Source of the DNA: an uncultured bacterium
GTDB taxonomy: Bacteria > Armatimonadota > UBA5829
Direction: 5' to 3'
Assembly: GCA_938074205.1 (NCBI GenBank)
Contig: CALJES010000015.1
Span: forward strand, 31,042-95,041
DNA length: 64,000 bases
The position numbers and the translations under genes were made by a program. How positions within the stretch are numbered: the first letter of the stretch is position 1; each line of letters opens with the position of its first letter. Shown here one piece after another: positions 43,321 to 52,834 of the stretch. The notes beneath the pieces are model-generated. The model saw only the letters and a list, made by a program, of their open reading frames with translations. It had not been told where the DNA came from and searched no databases.

Positions 43321-45210
43321 ATGTGTGCTCTTTGGAACAGACTTAGACAAAACTGGATCGCGACTATTGCTGCGTTTGTCGTGGCGATGATCTTGGTTGC
43401 GGTAAATACAATTTGTTCGGGAGAGTTTGGCTCATTCCCAAATGTGGAAATTGTTGCGATTCTAGTCTCTTGCATGCTAGTTGGTATATTCTATGTTCCG
43501 ACGCGCTCTCAATGGTCGGCAAACCCTCTAGGATTTACGCGGCGTCGTTCTCGGGCGCACTATAACGATGTTTATCGAGCAACCATCGAAATGCTTGCGT
43601 CAGCTGTTGCAGCACAGGACCCGTTTGAGAGATATCATGTGCAGAGAGTTCGAGCTATTTCTGAAATAGTGGCGCGTGAGATGGGACTTTCCGAGAGCGA
43701 GATAGAGGGAATACAGCTTGCCGCTCTCCTGCACGACATAGGTAAACTGGGCATACCTAGTCACATACTGATGAAACCAAGTCAGCTGGATCCCGACGAG
43801 TTCGCAAAAATAGCTAACCACGCGACCATAGGCGCCAAGATGCTTGAAGAGATAGCGTATCCTTGGGATATTGCCCAGATGGTTCGGCATCATCACGAGC
43901 GCTACGATGGCACGGGATATCCAGATGGCATCTCGGGGGCTGATATACCGCTAGGGTCACGCATCATAGCAGTTGCAGAGGTTTACGACGCTCTCGTATC
44001 CAACCGTTGTTACAAAGCTGGCTGGCCCCATTACGAAGTTGTGGCACACATTGAGAAACTTTCAGGAGCACACTTCGACCCTACAGTTGTCTCAGCTTTC
44101 TTGAAAGCGAACAAGAGTATAGAGGTTGTTAACAACCTATATCCGACAACGACGCAGTTCGAGTACAATGGCGATTCCGAATCGATCCGCGCAGCGGATA
44201 TGATAAGCCAAGCAAACCGGGAGCTATTGGCGCTCCTTGAGATAGCGGATGTGCTGTCGACAACCCTTGAGCTTGACGAGGTAACTACCCTACTTGCACA
44301 TCGAAGCAGGCGTGTCACTGAAGCCGCCACTTGTGCTGTCTTTCTCGTGGACGAATTAGATCCCACCCGTCTGGTGGCGCAGTCAGTGGTCGGTCGCCAT
44401 AAGGATGTTTTCGAAGGTGCACAAGCGAAACTCGGACGGGGTGTGACTGGAAAGACTGCGTCAAGAATGAGACCTTACTTGGGGTCCTATGATCCGAACG
44501 ATCTGTTGCTGAAGCGGCGCATTTGCAAAGGACTGCAGGTGAAGTCTTGTCTTGTCGTGCCTCTGGTGTGCTTTGGCAAGCTCCTTGGTACACTCAACCT
44601 TTACGACGACAGTTCCAGTGCATTTTCCAAGGATGACTTGGCAACGATGGAATGTATCGCCAGCAGGGCCGCTTATGCAATACAAAACGCATTGGCATTC
44701 GAAAGCGTTAGGCGGTCGGCAACACGAGATCCTTTGACAGGGCTTTACAATTCGAGGTATTTGCGCACCTATTTGGAGCGTGAACTCAACCGAGCTGCCA
44801 GAAGAAATGGTTGCGTTTCGCTGCTACAACTTGATCTGGACAACTTCAAGCCAGTAAACGATACATTCGGTCACGCCCGTGGGGACGAGGTTTTGAAGGA
44901 CCTATCGAAGATCTTTCTCGACTGCGTACGCAGCTACGACGTGGTTTGCAGATACGGCGGGGATGAATTTGTGATAGTGCTTCCTGATTCCACTGCTAAG
45001 CAGGCTATGCGTACAGCGAGGCGGATTCAGGATGCCGTTGAATCGTATACAAGACAAAAACTCAGCGGCTGTCCTTTGCAGCTCGGTGTCAGCATAGGGA
45101 TTGCTACTTATCCTCACGATGCAAGCGACATCGACTCGCTAATTGCTAAAGCTGACGAGGGCATGTACGTTAACAAACGCGCCAGAAAGAGTGCTAGAAA
45201 AGCAGCGTAG
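43321..45210 (+). CDS. HD-GYP / GAF / GGDEF cyclic-di-GMP enzyme
   Basis: 629-residue inner-membrane protein that can in principle both break and make cyclic di-GMP. Two N-terminal helices (about 14-34 and 40-60); HD-GYP phosphodiesterase with HD at 138-139, HHH 190-192 and the GYP motif near 200; a GAF sensor domain at about 290-460; GGDEF cyclase with intact GGDEF at 546-550. An RSYD I-site lies exactly five residues before GGDEF, the product-inhibition site. The fusion order HD-GYP then GGDEF is uncommon. The gene sits downstream of a GEMM-I riboswitch, which suggests feedback. It converges with the next gene with 3 bases between stops. Confidence 0.93.
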   Translation: MCALWNRLRQNWIATIAAFVVAMILVAVNTICSGEFGSFPNVEIVAILVSCMLVGIFYVPTRSQWSANPLGFTRRRSRAHYNDVYRATIEMLASAVAAQDPFERYHVQRVRAISEIVAREMGLSESEIEGIQLAALLHDIGKLGIPSHILMKPSQLDPDEFAKIANHATIGAKMLEEIAYPWDIAQMVRHHHERYDGTGYPDGISGADIPLGSRIIAVAEVYDALVSNRCYKAGWPHYEVVAHIEKLSGAHFDPTVVSAFLKANKSIEVVNNLYPTTTQFEYNGDSESIRAADMISQANRELLALLEIADVLSTTLELDEVTTLLAHRSRRVTEAATCAVFLVDELDPTRLVAQSVVGRHKDVFEGAQAKLGRGVTGKTASRMRPYLGSYDPNDLLLKRRICKGLQVKSCLVVPLVCFGKLLGTLNLYDDSSSAFSKDDLATMECIASRAAYAIQNALAFESVRRSATRDPLTGLYNSRYLRTYLERELNRAARRNGCVSLLQLDLDNFKPVNDTFGHARGDEVLKDLSKIFLDCVRSYDVVCRYGGDEFVIVLPDSTAKQAMRTARRIQDAVESYTRQKLSGCPLQLGVSIGIATYPHDASDIDSLIAKADEGMYVNKRARKSARKAA

Positions 45211-45213
45211 CAA

Positions 45214-46962
45214 TCATTCCAGCCGCTCATTTATACTTAGGACTACCTCACAATTCCTTCGCTTCGGGGAGAAAGGTATTGCTAAAACTATCCTACCCTC
45301 ATTGAGTTCTGTTCTACCGTCCTTGCGGTAGGGATTGTGCGGCAAAACCGGCCATATCACGCGTGCTCCTTCCGGAACGGTCAGCTTCCAGCCGGTGTGT
45401 TCGATCCATTCTCCCACTGTGGACGAGTCGAGTTCGAAAGCTTGCTGGCCAAGCACGGTCTCAAAGCCCCTAGCTCCAGCGAAGCGCTTTCCAAGATGCG
45501 GGATTAGCGTCAGATGTGCTTCAACGGGCAAACCGGAATCTGCTTCCACAGACATTATGATTTTTACCCTCTCATTATCGATAGGATCGATCAATATTGA
45601 ACACCGCTCTCTACCATAGATCAAACCTAAGCCGATCGGGTTCTCCTGCCTAATAGCAGCCCCGTCCGGAACATGATAGAGTTCACCTGTGGGTGTAAAT
45701 CGCGGGTTCTCATCACCAGGTTTGTGAGCCAAAGCGGAAATATTGCCAACAATGAATGTGCTCCACAGGGGTTGAAGCTTCGTATTCCCACCTCCTACTA
45801 TGAGGCCGACAGCATCGTGGAAAATGCTCACAAGGTTCTGGCGGTCTTGTATCCATCGGTTTTCGGAGATGGGGCAATGATAAGCGGATAGGCAAATAAA
45901 CCACGGACCTTTGCGGCGCACTAACGCTTTGCCGTCCGGCGTGACATCTAGGCGATCTGTGTACGAAGCCGTTGTAGGGATTGCATCCCCTTCTTGTCCA
46001 TACAACAGAATACTTGCCGCATCGTCAGCGCCTATATGCAGGCCTGTTTTCCGCATCAAATCCATTTGCTGAGCCAGGTATCCGCGACCTTCGGGCGTAT
46101 ATGTGAATCCCACATTGCCAAAACGTAAGCTCCTCTCATAGGGGTTGCGCTCGTCTATTGTCTCAACTAGCGAACCGTCTGGGTAAGTGAACATCGTATG
46201 GAACCTGGCCGCTCTCCTCAGCGCCGGCAGAACTGCTTCATCGCCACTCATTGCATAGTAATGTCCCAAAGCGTCAACGTAGACTAAGTTATACCTTACT
46301 ACCGGTCCGAAATGCTCGGACCAAAACCCTGCTATATCCTGCTCTGCAACAACTTGGGCCATAAAGCGGCTAGCAAAATCACACCACTCAGTTTTGCCTA
46401 ATACCTTACCGGCACAATACAAGCCCATTGCGTGATGGGCAGGAATGTTATGGACTCGCTTTATATCTCGACTCATTATATTTGAGTAACCAAGCGTAAG
46501 TGCCTTTTCCCACCTCTCGCGATCTGATGCTGGCATAGCATCCCTTATGAGGCTGAATGCCCTGATCCAACGACTGTAAGTCCAGGGCATTCGAATCGTT
46601 CCCCAGGTTGAGTTGTCTTTCTTTCGAAAGACCCAGCTTCCGTCAGACCCCATATCATCTATCAACGCGTTTCCTCCGGCGATTATTGCTTTGAGCAGTT
46701 CACCGTCGTGATAGTAGGGATTGTTGTCCGATTTGACAGCCCACGCGGCGGCTAGTGGGAAGATGACGTTTTGGTCGGTGCATATCCAGACGCCAGTACC
46801 AAAGCGCCCCGTCGACGGATCGTAAGATTTCAGAATCGCTGGCACTGCCTGAACTAGCGATTTCAGGGCGAGTTCCTTGTAGCGTAGTTCTTCTGCTTCG
46901 ACTCCAAGAAGCGTCGTGAATCCGACGATAAAAACCATAACAGCCAACCTCTTGCTCAACAT
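45214..46962 (-). CDS. Exported alpha/alpha-toroid protein, polysaccharide lyase-like
   Basis: 582 residues with a signal peptide (1-23). The first 330 residues form a helical repeat pattern of an alpha/alpha toroid (AAAWAVKSDNNPYYHDGELL, HNIPAHHAMGLYCAGKV, YYAMSGDEAVLPALRRAA), then a beta-sheet C-terminal half (about 340-580), as in alginate lyase and heparinase-type enzymes. The HNIPAHHAMG segment is the best candidate active-site block. I cannot name the exact family. It is probably a periplasmic glycan-degrading enzyme paired in function with the lyase at 31090. Confidence 0.65.
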   Translation of the reverse strand: MLSKRLAVMVFIVGFTTLLGVEAEELRYKELALKSLVQAVPAILKSYDPSTGRFGTGVWICTDQNVIFPLAAAWAVKSDNNPYYHDGELLKAIIAGGNALIDDMGSDGSWVFRKKDNSTWGTIRMPWTYSRWIRAFSLIRDAMPASDRERWEKALTLGYSNIMSRDIKRVHNIPAHHAMGLYCAGKVLGKTEWCDFASRFMAQVVAEQDIAGFWSEHFGPVVRYNLVYVDALGHYYAMSGDEAVLPALRRAARFHTMFTYPDGSLVETIDERNPYERSLRFGNVGFTYTPEGRGYLAQQMDLMRKTGLHIGADDAASILLYGQEGDAIPTTASYTDRLDVTPDGKALVRRKGPWFICLSAYHCPISENRWIQDRQNLVSIFHDAVGLIVGGGNTKLQPLWSTFIVGNISALAHKPGDENPRFTPTGELYHVPDGAAIRQENPIGLGLIYGRERCSILIDPIDNERVKIIMSVEADSGLPVEAHLTLIPHLGKRFAGARGFETVLGQQAFELDSSTVGEWIEHTGWKLTVPEGARVIWPVLPHNPYRKDGRTELNEGRIVLAIPFSPKRRNCEVVLSINERLE

Positions 46963-47053
46963 CTTGCTAGGTCTCAGAAGAATACTAATGGTTACTAGTT
47001 GCTACTTCAATTCCCCGTTTTAGAATACCTGTGTCACTCGGCTGGTGCGACGC

Positions 47054-47082
47054 GTGACACGTTTGTTACGGCTTGCTATGAT
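47054..47082 (+). promoter_or_regulatory. Promoter of dsbD with almost no leader
   Basis: GTGACA (47054-47059) and TATGAT (47077-47082), spacing 17. The ATG at 47092 lies 9 bases after the -10, so the transcript would have about 2-4 leader bases. Confidence 0.5.
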
Positions 47083-47091
47083 TGATGTGCT

Positions 47092-48849
47092 ATGAAAAAC
47101 TGTTGTAGGGAACTTCTCAGCGTACTGCAGACAGTCGCGACCTGTGCTCTGGTGGGATTATTATGTATGCCGGCAGACGCTCGTTTAGTAACAGGCCGCT
47201 TAGTTGCTTCCAGGAGCGCCCTACGTCCGGGAGATACATTCGAGATAGCATTCTGCGGTAGCGTGAAATCTGGATATCACATTGGTGCTGCCGAACAGAG
47301 TAGTCTGTACCCGGCAGAGCTGACAATTACCGCTTCGGATGCTATTGAGCTTGACCAGCCTGTCTATCCAAAGCCGTTGATAGTTAGGTTGCCGAGCAGC
47401 GAGACCGTACCCGTGTACGAACGCGAATTCGTGATACGAGTCAAAGGCCGCGTTCGGGATTCTGCGAAGCCGGGCGTTGTGCGCTTTCTTGCTAAATTCA
47501 AGTCGCAGGGTTGTACCGGCGACGTGTGCTATCCACCTGAGGAGCTGCTCTGTTCTCTGGCAGTTCAGGTTGTGCCAAGGGGAGCTGTTACCAAACCGGC
47601 AAATGCAAGCATCTTCAAATCACGAAGTGATATCGAGAAACCTTCCGATGAGCAGCAATTTGCCAAAACCCTAGCGGGCCGATCGTTGATCTTCAGGCTT
47701 TTATTGCTTTACGGGTTCGGACTGCTCTTGGCTTTCACGCCGTGCGTGTATCCGATGATCCCTGTCACTGTAGGCTACTTCAGCACCCAGGGGGAATCCC
47801 TGACACGCCGAGTTGTAGGACTTGCTACAGCATACGTTCTCGGAATAGCACTCACTTATTCAGTGCTCGGAACTGCGGCTGCAATTACTGGCAGTGTATT
47901 CGGCGAGATGATGCAGAATAGGTGGGTGCTTGGCGGCATTGCGGTACTGCTGGTAGTTCTTGCACTTTCTATGTTCGGCTTGTACGAGATACAACCGCCA
48001 GCTTTCATTCAGGAACGCGCGTCGGGTCGCAAAGGTGTGCTCGGCGCCCTTGTTATGGGATTGATATTCGGGATAGTAGCAGCTCCGTGCGTTGGTCCGG
48101 CTGTTTTGGGACTGATGCTCTATGTGGCCAAACTGGGTAATCCAGTGATGGGCTTTGTCTTGTTCTTTGTTCTTGCACTTGGCATAGGCACACCATTGTT
48201 CTTCCTTGCGGCTTTCTCTGCCAAGCTGCCGGCGGCCGGAATGTGGATGGTAGCTGTTCGAAAGTTGGCGGGTTTTTTACTTCTCGGGGCTGCGGCGTAC
48301 TTCGTAGGGCCGATTGCGCCGGCGTTTGTTAGGGGGTATCTTATTCCTGCCGTCATAGCTGTGGCCGGGATCAACTTTGCACTGTTTGAGGTGTCGCTAC
48401 TTTCCAATCGGAGAACCGCTATTGCATCCAGGGTGATTGGTGCATTGATGATTTGCTCAGCGGTTGCTATGGTTGTGCGAATCGGTCCGCCTCGGGAGGT
48501 CTTGTCGTGGGAACCTTACTCTGTTGAAGCACTGCGCAAGGCTGCGCAAGATCATGTCCCAGCGATGGTCGACTTTACAGCCGATTGGTGCACGGTGTGC
48601 AAAGAGATGGAGCACAAGACGTTTGCGGATCCCAAAGTAATCCAGGAAGCGCGCCGCTTCCGTAGGCTCAGGGTCGACGCGACGAACCGCAGTGATCCTA
48701 ATGTTGTGGCTGCCTTAGCGCGCCATTCCGTAAAGGGCTTTCCTACGGTAATATTCTTCGATAGCTCCGGTAAAGAAATTCTCGAAGCTAGAGTAGTTGG
48801 CTTTGTGGATGCTCGTAGGTTTGCGAGTCTGCTAAGGAGCGTTGAGTGA
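47092..48849 (+). CDS. dsbD: Thiol:disulfide interchange protein DsbD
   Basis: 585-residue three-domain reductant shuttle that carries electrons from cytoplasmic thioredoxin to the periplasm, for cytochrome c maturation and disulfide repair. Signal peptide; N-terminal immunoglobulin-like domain with the redox pair in CTGDVCYPPEE; eight-helix membrane domain with the two redox Cys in FTPCVYPMIPVT and APCVGPAVLG; C-terminal thioredoxin domain with ADWCTVCKEME (Cys500 and Cys503). All six catalytic Cys are present. No CcdA or cytochrome genes are adjacent. Confidence 0.95.
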   Translation: MKNCCRELLSVLQTVATCALVGLLCMPADARLVTGRLVASRSALRPGDTFEIAFCGSVKSGYHIGAAEQSSLYPAELTITASDAIELDQPVYPKPLIVRLPSSETVPVYEREFVIRVKGRVRDSAKPGVVRFLAKFKSQGCTGDVCYPPEELLCSLAVQVVPRGAVTKPANASIFKSRSDIEKPSDEQQFAKTLAGRSLIFRLLLLYGFGLLLAFTPCVYPMIPVTVGYFSTQGESLTRRVVGLATAYVLGIALTYSVLGTAAAITGSVFGEMMQNRWVLGGIAVLLVVLALSMFGLYEIQPPAFIQERASGRKGVLGALVMGLIFGIVAAPCVGPAVLGLMLYVAKLGNPVMGFVLFFVLALGIGTPLFFLAAFSAKLPAAGMWMVAVRKLAGFLLLGAAAYFVGPIAPAFVRGYLIPAVIAVAGINFALFEVSLLSNRRTAIASRVIGALMICSAVAMVVRIGPPREVLSWEPYSVEALRKAAQDHVPAMVDFTADWCTVCKEMEHKTFADPKVIQEARRFRRLRVDATNRSDPNVVAALARHSVKGFPTVIFFDSSGKEILEARVVGFVDARRFASLLRSVE

Positions 48850-48874
48850 CGGGAGGTCCGTAATCGTTCATAAT

Positions 48875-49381
48875 TCATTTCGTGCATGGCTGCTTTCGGC
48901 ATAGGGATCGCATTTTAGCCGAATGGGCGTGACATATACACAGCGCCAGCGCGTCAGCAGCGTCGTCGGGTGATGGCAGTCCATCCAGCCCCAGAATTCT
49001 TTGGACCATGTATTGCACTTGCCTTTTCTCCGCAGCGCCGTATCCCACGACGGCTAGTTTTACTTCCGTAGGCGTATACTCTACTATCTCCAGTCCTCTC
49101 TGCGCGGCAGCTAATTGTACCACACCGCACGCCTTGCCTACCGCTATAGCTGTTTTTTGGTTTTTCGAGAAAAAAAGGTGCTCCATAACGATTACGTTCG
49201 GGGCATATTTGTCGACGAGTTCGTTAAACCGTCTGTAGATATCAGCCAGGCGTTCCGGAGCGCTTTTCCCAGCATTTGTGCTTATGATTCCATAGTCGAC
49301 GATAGTAGGTGTTGAACCGATTTGGTCGACTATTCCGTAGCCAGTGATCGCTGTTCCTGGATCCACGCCGAGTATTCGCAT
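48875..49381 (-). CDS. ruvC: Crossover junction endodeoxyribonuclease RuvC
   Basis: 168-residue Holliday junction resolvase. GVDPGTAITGYGIVD carries the first catalytic Asp, MEHLFFSKNQKTA the Glu, and SPDDAADALALCICHAH the C-terminal acidic pair. Length is normal. It converges on dsbD with a 25-base gap. The ruvA and ruvB genes are not adjacent. Confidence 0.96.
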   Translation of the reverse strand: MRILGVDPGTAITGYGIVDQIGSTPTIVDYGIISTNAGKSAPERLADIYRRFNELVDKYAPNVIVMEHLFFSKNQKTAIAVGKACGVVQLAAAQRGLEIVEYTPTEVKLAVVGYGAAEKRQVQYMVQRILGLDGLPSPDDAADALALCICHAHSAKMRSLCRKQPCTK

Positions 49382-49482
49382 CTTCAGGTCGCCCAGTTTA
49401 TTCTATATGAGAGTGTATTTCCGCGTCAAAGCTATAGCTCCGCAATGTCGTTGTGCGCAAGCAACGATTAGTAAGTGTTTGA

Positions 49483-49488
49483 TAGAAT
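49483..49488 (+). promoter_or_regulatory. -10 element near the MFS start codon
   Basis: TAGAAT ends 8 bases before ATG 49497, again predicting a leaderless or nearly leaderless mRNA. No clear -35. Confidence 0.35.
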
Positions 49489-49496
49489 AAAACACT

Positions 49497-50657
49497 ATGC
49501 ATCAAGGTGGCCGACAGACTATCAGGAATCGCGTATTTGTGTTCCTGATACCTTGGTTCATGGACTGCGGCATCGTATTTCTGCAAACCGCTATGCCGCT
49601 GATAGTTGTCCGACTTGGAGCAAGTGCTCTTATTCTGGGTACCATAGGTTGGATTGGCCAGGCTTTTCGGCTTCCGATGTGCCTTTTTGTCGGACAGTTT
49701 TCCGAGCGAGTCGGCCGAATTGTAATCATCGTGCCAGCCGCCTGTGCATTCGCACTCGGGTGCCTGCTGATGAGCTTTGCCGGTTCTCCGTGGCAGATAC
49801 TCCCGTGCTATGTGATCGCTCTTGCGTCTGTCGGGGGCTTCTATGCTCCGCTGCAGGCTCTTGTTGGGGACGTATCGCAGCGCCATGAGCTGAGAAAGAA
49901 TTTAGGTGCTTTCAATTTAGGTTGGTGCGCCGGAAGTGCGGTGGCCGCATTGTGTGTTCCTTTCCTCGTTAGTTGGGGATTGGATCGCACACTGTACGCG
50001 GGTAGTGCAGCGGGGCTAGTAGCCGCATCCCTTGTGTTGCTGTGGCACTCTTGTTGTCATAGAAAGCAGAACGGGGCCACGACAGAAATTCAAGAAGAAG
50101 CCTCGACCTACGGATGGTTGCTATTGATCTCTCGCATCGGGCATTTCGTGAGCTATTACGGCTACTCGACCATACGGATCATGTTCCCAAAGCACGCGAT
50201 CACGGGTCTGGGTTGGACTGAGGTAATGGTCACGTGGGCGACAGCTCAGCACCTTGTAGGTCTAGGCGTTGGAGTGACGGTAGCCGGATTATCGGGATGG
50301 TGGCGGGGAAAGGTGTGGCCGATCGCCGGAGCACTGGGTATAATGACCGTCTCAGCAGTGGTTGCAACGTTGTCGCGCATAGTGGTTCCAACTGCGCTCG
50401 CTTTTTTTGCTTTTGGGCTCAGTCAGGGTATCGTTTATACGGCTGCCCTGTACTACGGGTTGTCGGCTGACGGTGCGCGCGGCCGGAACGCTGGCGTTCA
50501 TGAGAGTCTTGTAGCGGCGGGCGGTATTTCGGGATGCTTGTTGGGTGGAATAGCAGCTCAGAAGGTAGGACTGGTTGCTCCAGTTGTCCTTCTGAGTGTC
50601 CTTAGCTGTTTTGCGCTCACGGCCGTCTTGTTTTTCGGCTCTCGTACGGACAAGTAG
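49497..50657 (+). CDS. Major facilitator superfamily transporter
   Basis: 386-residue inner-membrane transporter with 11-12 predicted helices. The loop after helix 2 reads GQFSERVGRIVII, the MFS motif A type (G-x-x-x-D/E-R-x-G-R). The substrate is unknown; the general look is of the sugar or drug antiporter class. It is divergent from ruvC with 115 bases between starts, and its stop lies 3 bases from that of the converging beta-helix gene. Confidence 0.88.
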   Translation: MHQGGRQTIRNRVFVFLIPWFMDCGIVFLQTAMPLIVVRLGASALILGTIGWIGQAFRLPMCLFVGQFSERVGRIVIIVPAACAFALGCLLMSFAGSPWQILPCYVIALASVGGFYAPLQALVGDVSQRHELRKNLGAFNLGWCAGSAVAALCVPFLVSWGLDRTLYAGSAAGLVAASLVLLWHSCCHRKQNGATTEIQEEASTYGWLLLISRIGHFVSYYGYSTIRIMFPKHAITGLGWTEVMVTWATAQHLVGLGVGVTVAGLSGWWRGKVWPIAGALGIMTVSAVVATLSRIVVPTALAFFAFGLSQGIVYTAALYYGLSADGARGRNAGVHESLVAAGGISGCLLGGIAAQKVGLVAPVVLLSVLSCFALTAVLFFGSRTDK

Positions 50658-50660
50658 AAC

Positions 50661-52730
50661 CTACTCGCTGCGCACGTAGGACTTTAGTTGGTACTTACGC
50701 TTCCCTTGAGGTCCGACCGGTGCGCGCGGCCCAACTTGCGATAGGTCAATATTTCTAAAACCAAGCTCTATGGCTGGAGAGTCCGGTTTTATACGGAAAT
50801 CAAAGTGCTGTGCGTCTACGAATTTCGGATCGACGATGAGGCTGTGCAGGTCGTGTCCCCGCTTTTTCCACTCCTCGAATGTCGCGCCAGCAAATGTCAC
50901 CGGTCTTCCTGAAGCATCCCAGTAGACGTTATAGTCCATTTTGAAATTGTCGTCTGACCAGTTAACACCTAGTAGACTGCCGGAGTCGTAATACACGATA
51001 TTTCGCTCGAATATGAATGAGATGTGCTGTTCCGGACGAGTGCGCTGGAGCTGCCATTCCTTCGCGAATGCGAAAATGTTGTTTCGCACCAAATTTCCCT
51101 TGCCATAATGCTGATGGAATCCCCCCGTTTGGGTGTTATAAACGACGTTGTTCTCGATCAAGATTTCTGAGCTTCCTTCGTCGGTGTATATTCCCCAGCC
51201 GCCATAACGTTGGCAGATGCAGTCGTGGATCAGATTATTCCTCAGTACTGTTCCGGGCTGGATTCCCAACGTGTATATCCCGCCAAGGTCTGAAAGCATT
51301 CCGCGACCTACATGGTGAATGTGGTTTTGTTCGACGATGTTACCCTTGGCGCTACTTTGTCCATATCCCCATACCCAGCCGACTGACACACCCGTATAGT
51401 TCAGATCGTGTATGTGATTGTGCACTATCTTGTTGTAAGGACTGTCTTTGACTAGTACGCCCACCGCGCTAATATAGATCTTCCCGCCGTCGCTTATCTC
51501 ATTACCAGACACACTTGTACCTTCGCTTCCATTGTCGATCTTGATGCCCCCTGCGCCAAGATCTGTGATTAAGCACTTATCCACTACACACGCTTTGCAG
51601 CCTTGTCCGAATTCGATCGCATAGTTGCCGATTCTCGACACTTCGCATTCCGAAACAGTGCAATTGACAGCGTGCTCAAAATACAACGCCCCGGGTACAG
51701 TATAAGCTGCCTGAGCAGCACCAGAGCTGTCTGATGGCAGCTGGTACTCGGTATGCGAGAAGGTAATTCCCCTGAAGTGCACATTTGCGACAGGGTTTTG
51801 GGGGCTTCCCACTACTCGGACAAGCTGACACAGCTTCGGCGCCACAAACCGACTGCGCTTCCAATCTTCGCCCACTGCCGGGTAGTAGTACAGAGTGCCA
51901 GTGGGTTTGTCGAGATACCACTGTCCAGGTGTGTCAAGAGCCTCAAAGATGTTTTCTACGAAGTATAGCGCGCCTACATTAATAAAATCTTGCGAAAGGC
52001 GAAACACACTCTTCTTGGCTAGTTCAACAATGCACTGGGTCTCGTCGACTGACCGAATTGGCATTCTAGATTCGACCCAGAAATGCAGAGCCACAACATC
52101 GACCTCAGACAGGTTCTTCCACTGCTTTATCTCTCCTGGCTTGAATCGAAACTTATCCTGGCTCTGTCCCCAAGAAGAATCCCAGTCGGCGTCGATCAAA
52201 CTGTCGATCTGATAGAATCCTTCTTTAGGTAAGCGCGTGCGCGGTTTGCGCCGGTTATTTACGAAAAGCTGAGTAAAATACCAATTCCCCTCAGCAACAT
52301 CAGCTATCTTGGTAGCTATCATTCGTCGACCATTGACAATTACCTGTTCGAAACCGTTTATCTCCTTGCCACCGCTTATCGTGACTTCCTCGCCGGGGTA
52401 TGCTTGGTAGATAATGGGACATTCAGCTGTTCCGGAATCCTCTTGAGTTAGCTCGAGCGTTTTATCCAGATAGTAAGTCCCCTTTCGAATATTTATAGTA
52501 ACGCCAGCAGACAACTTGCCCTGGCGTTTCAACTGTCGTAAGGCATCTCTTGCTCGTTCTAGTGAAGCGAATGGTCCATCTGTGTGAGTCTGGTTCGGTT
52601 CGGGTCGAGTTCCGGACCAAGAGTCATTCCCGTTCTTCGCTACGTACAGAGTTATTTGGCTTGCTGAGACACTGGTCAGTCCAGCTGCGCACAGTGCAAA
52701 TGCGACAAACGATATGTTTTGCAGCCTCAT
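50661..52730 (-). CDS. Exported right-handed parallel beta-helix protein
   Basis: About 690 residues from ATG 52730, after GAGGATGGATGAA (ATG 52739 is also possible). Signal peptide to about residue 20, then YVAKNGNDSWSGTRPEP and GPFASLERARDALRQL, the usual start of pectate-lyase-like beta-helix enzymes. Coils with NxIxxNxIHxxx pattern (IVHNHIHDLNYTGV, IVEQNHIHHVGRGM, IENNVVYNTQTGGF) fill residues about 340-620. Likely a secreted polysaccharide-active enzyme or adhesin; no catalytic triad can be assigned. Confidence 0.85.
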   Translation of the reverse strand: MRLQNISFVAFALCAAGLTSVSASQITLYVAKNGNDSWSGTRPEPNQTHTDGPFASLERARDALRQLKRQGKLSAGVTINIRKGTYYLDKTLELTQEDSGTAECPIIYQAYPGEEVTISGGKEINGFEQVIVNGRRMIATKIADVAEGNWYFTQLFVNNRRKPRTRLPKEGFYQIDSLIDADWDSSWGQSQDKFRFKPGEIKQWKNLSEVDVVALHFWVESRMPIRSVDETQCIVELAKKSVFRLSQDFINVGALYFVENIFEALDTPGQWYLDKPTGTLYYYPAVGEDWKRSRFVAPKLCQLVRVVGSPQNPVANVHFRGITFSHTEYQLPSDSSGAAQAAYTVPGALYFEHAVNCTVSECEVSRIGNYAIEFGQGCKACVVDKCLITDLGAGGIKIDNGSEGTSVSGNEISDGGKIYISAVGVLVKDSPYNKIVHNHIHDLNYTGVSVGWVWGYGQSSAKGNIVEQNHIHHVGRGMLSDLGGIYTLGIQPGTVLRNNLIHDCICQRYGGWGIYTDEGSSEILIENNVVYNTQTGGFHQHYGKGNLVRNNIFAFAKEWQLQRTRPEQHISFIFERNIVYYDSGSLLGVNWSDDNFKMDYNVYWDASGRPVTFAGATFEEWKKRGHDLHSLIVDPKFVDAQHFDFRIKPDSPAIELGFRNIDLSQVGPRAPVGPQGKRKYQLKSYVRSE

Positions 52731-52834
52731 TTCATCCATCCTCACTAGTAATGTCGGCGTTCTGAAATGCCCCTCTACTCTATCGAATCGGCAGAGAGGA
52801 ACCAACACGAAAACGTCTCGCAATCAAGTTTACT

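Noticed and set aside
49398..49886. 162-codon open frame on the minus strand
   Set aside because: Overlaps the start of the MFS gene and the ruvC spacer; product is low-complexity and basic without a known domain.
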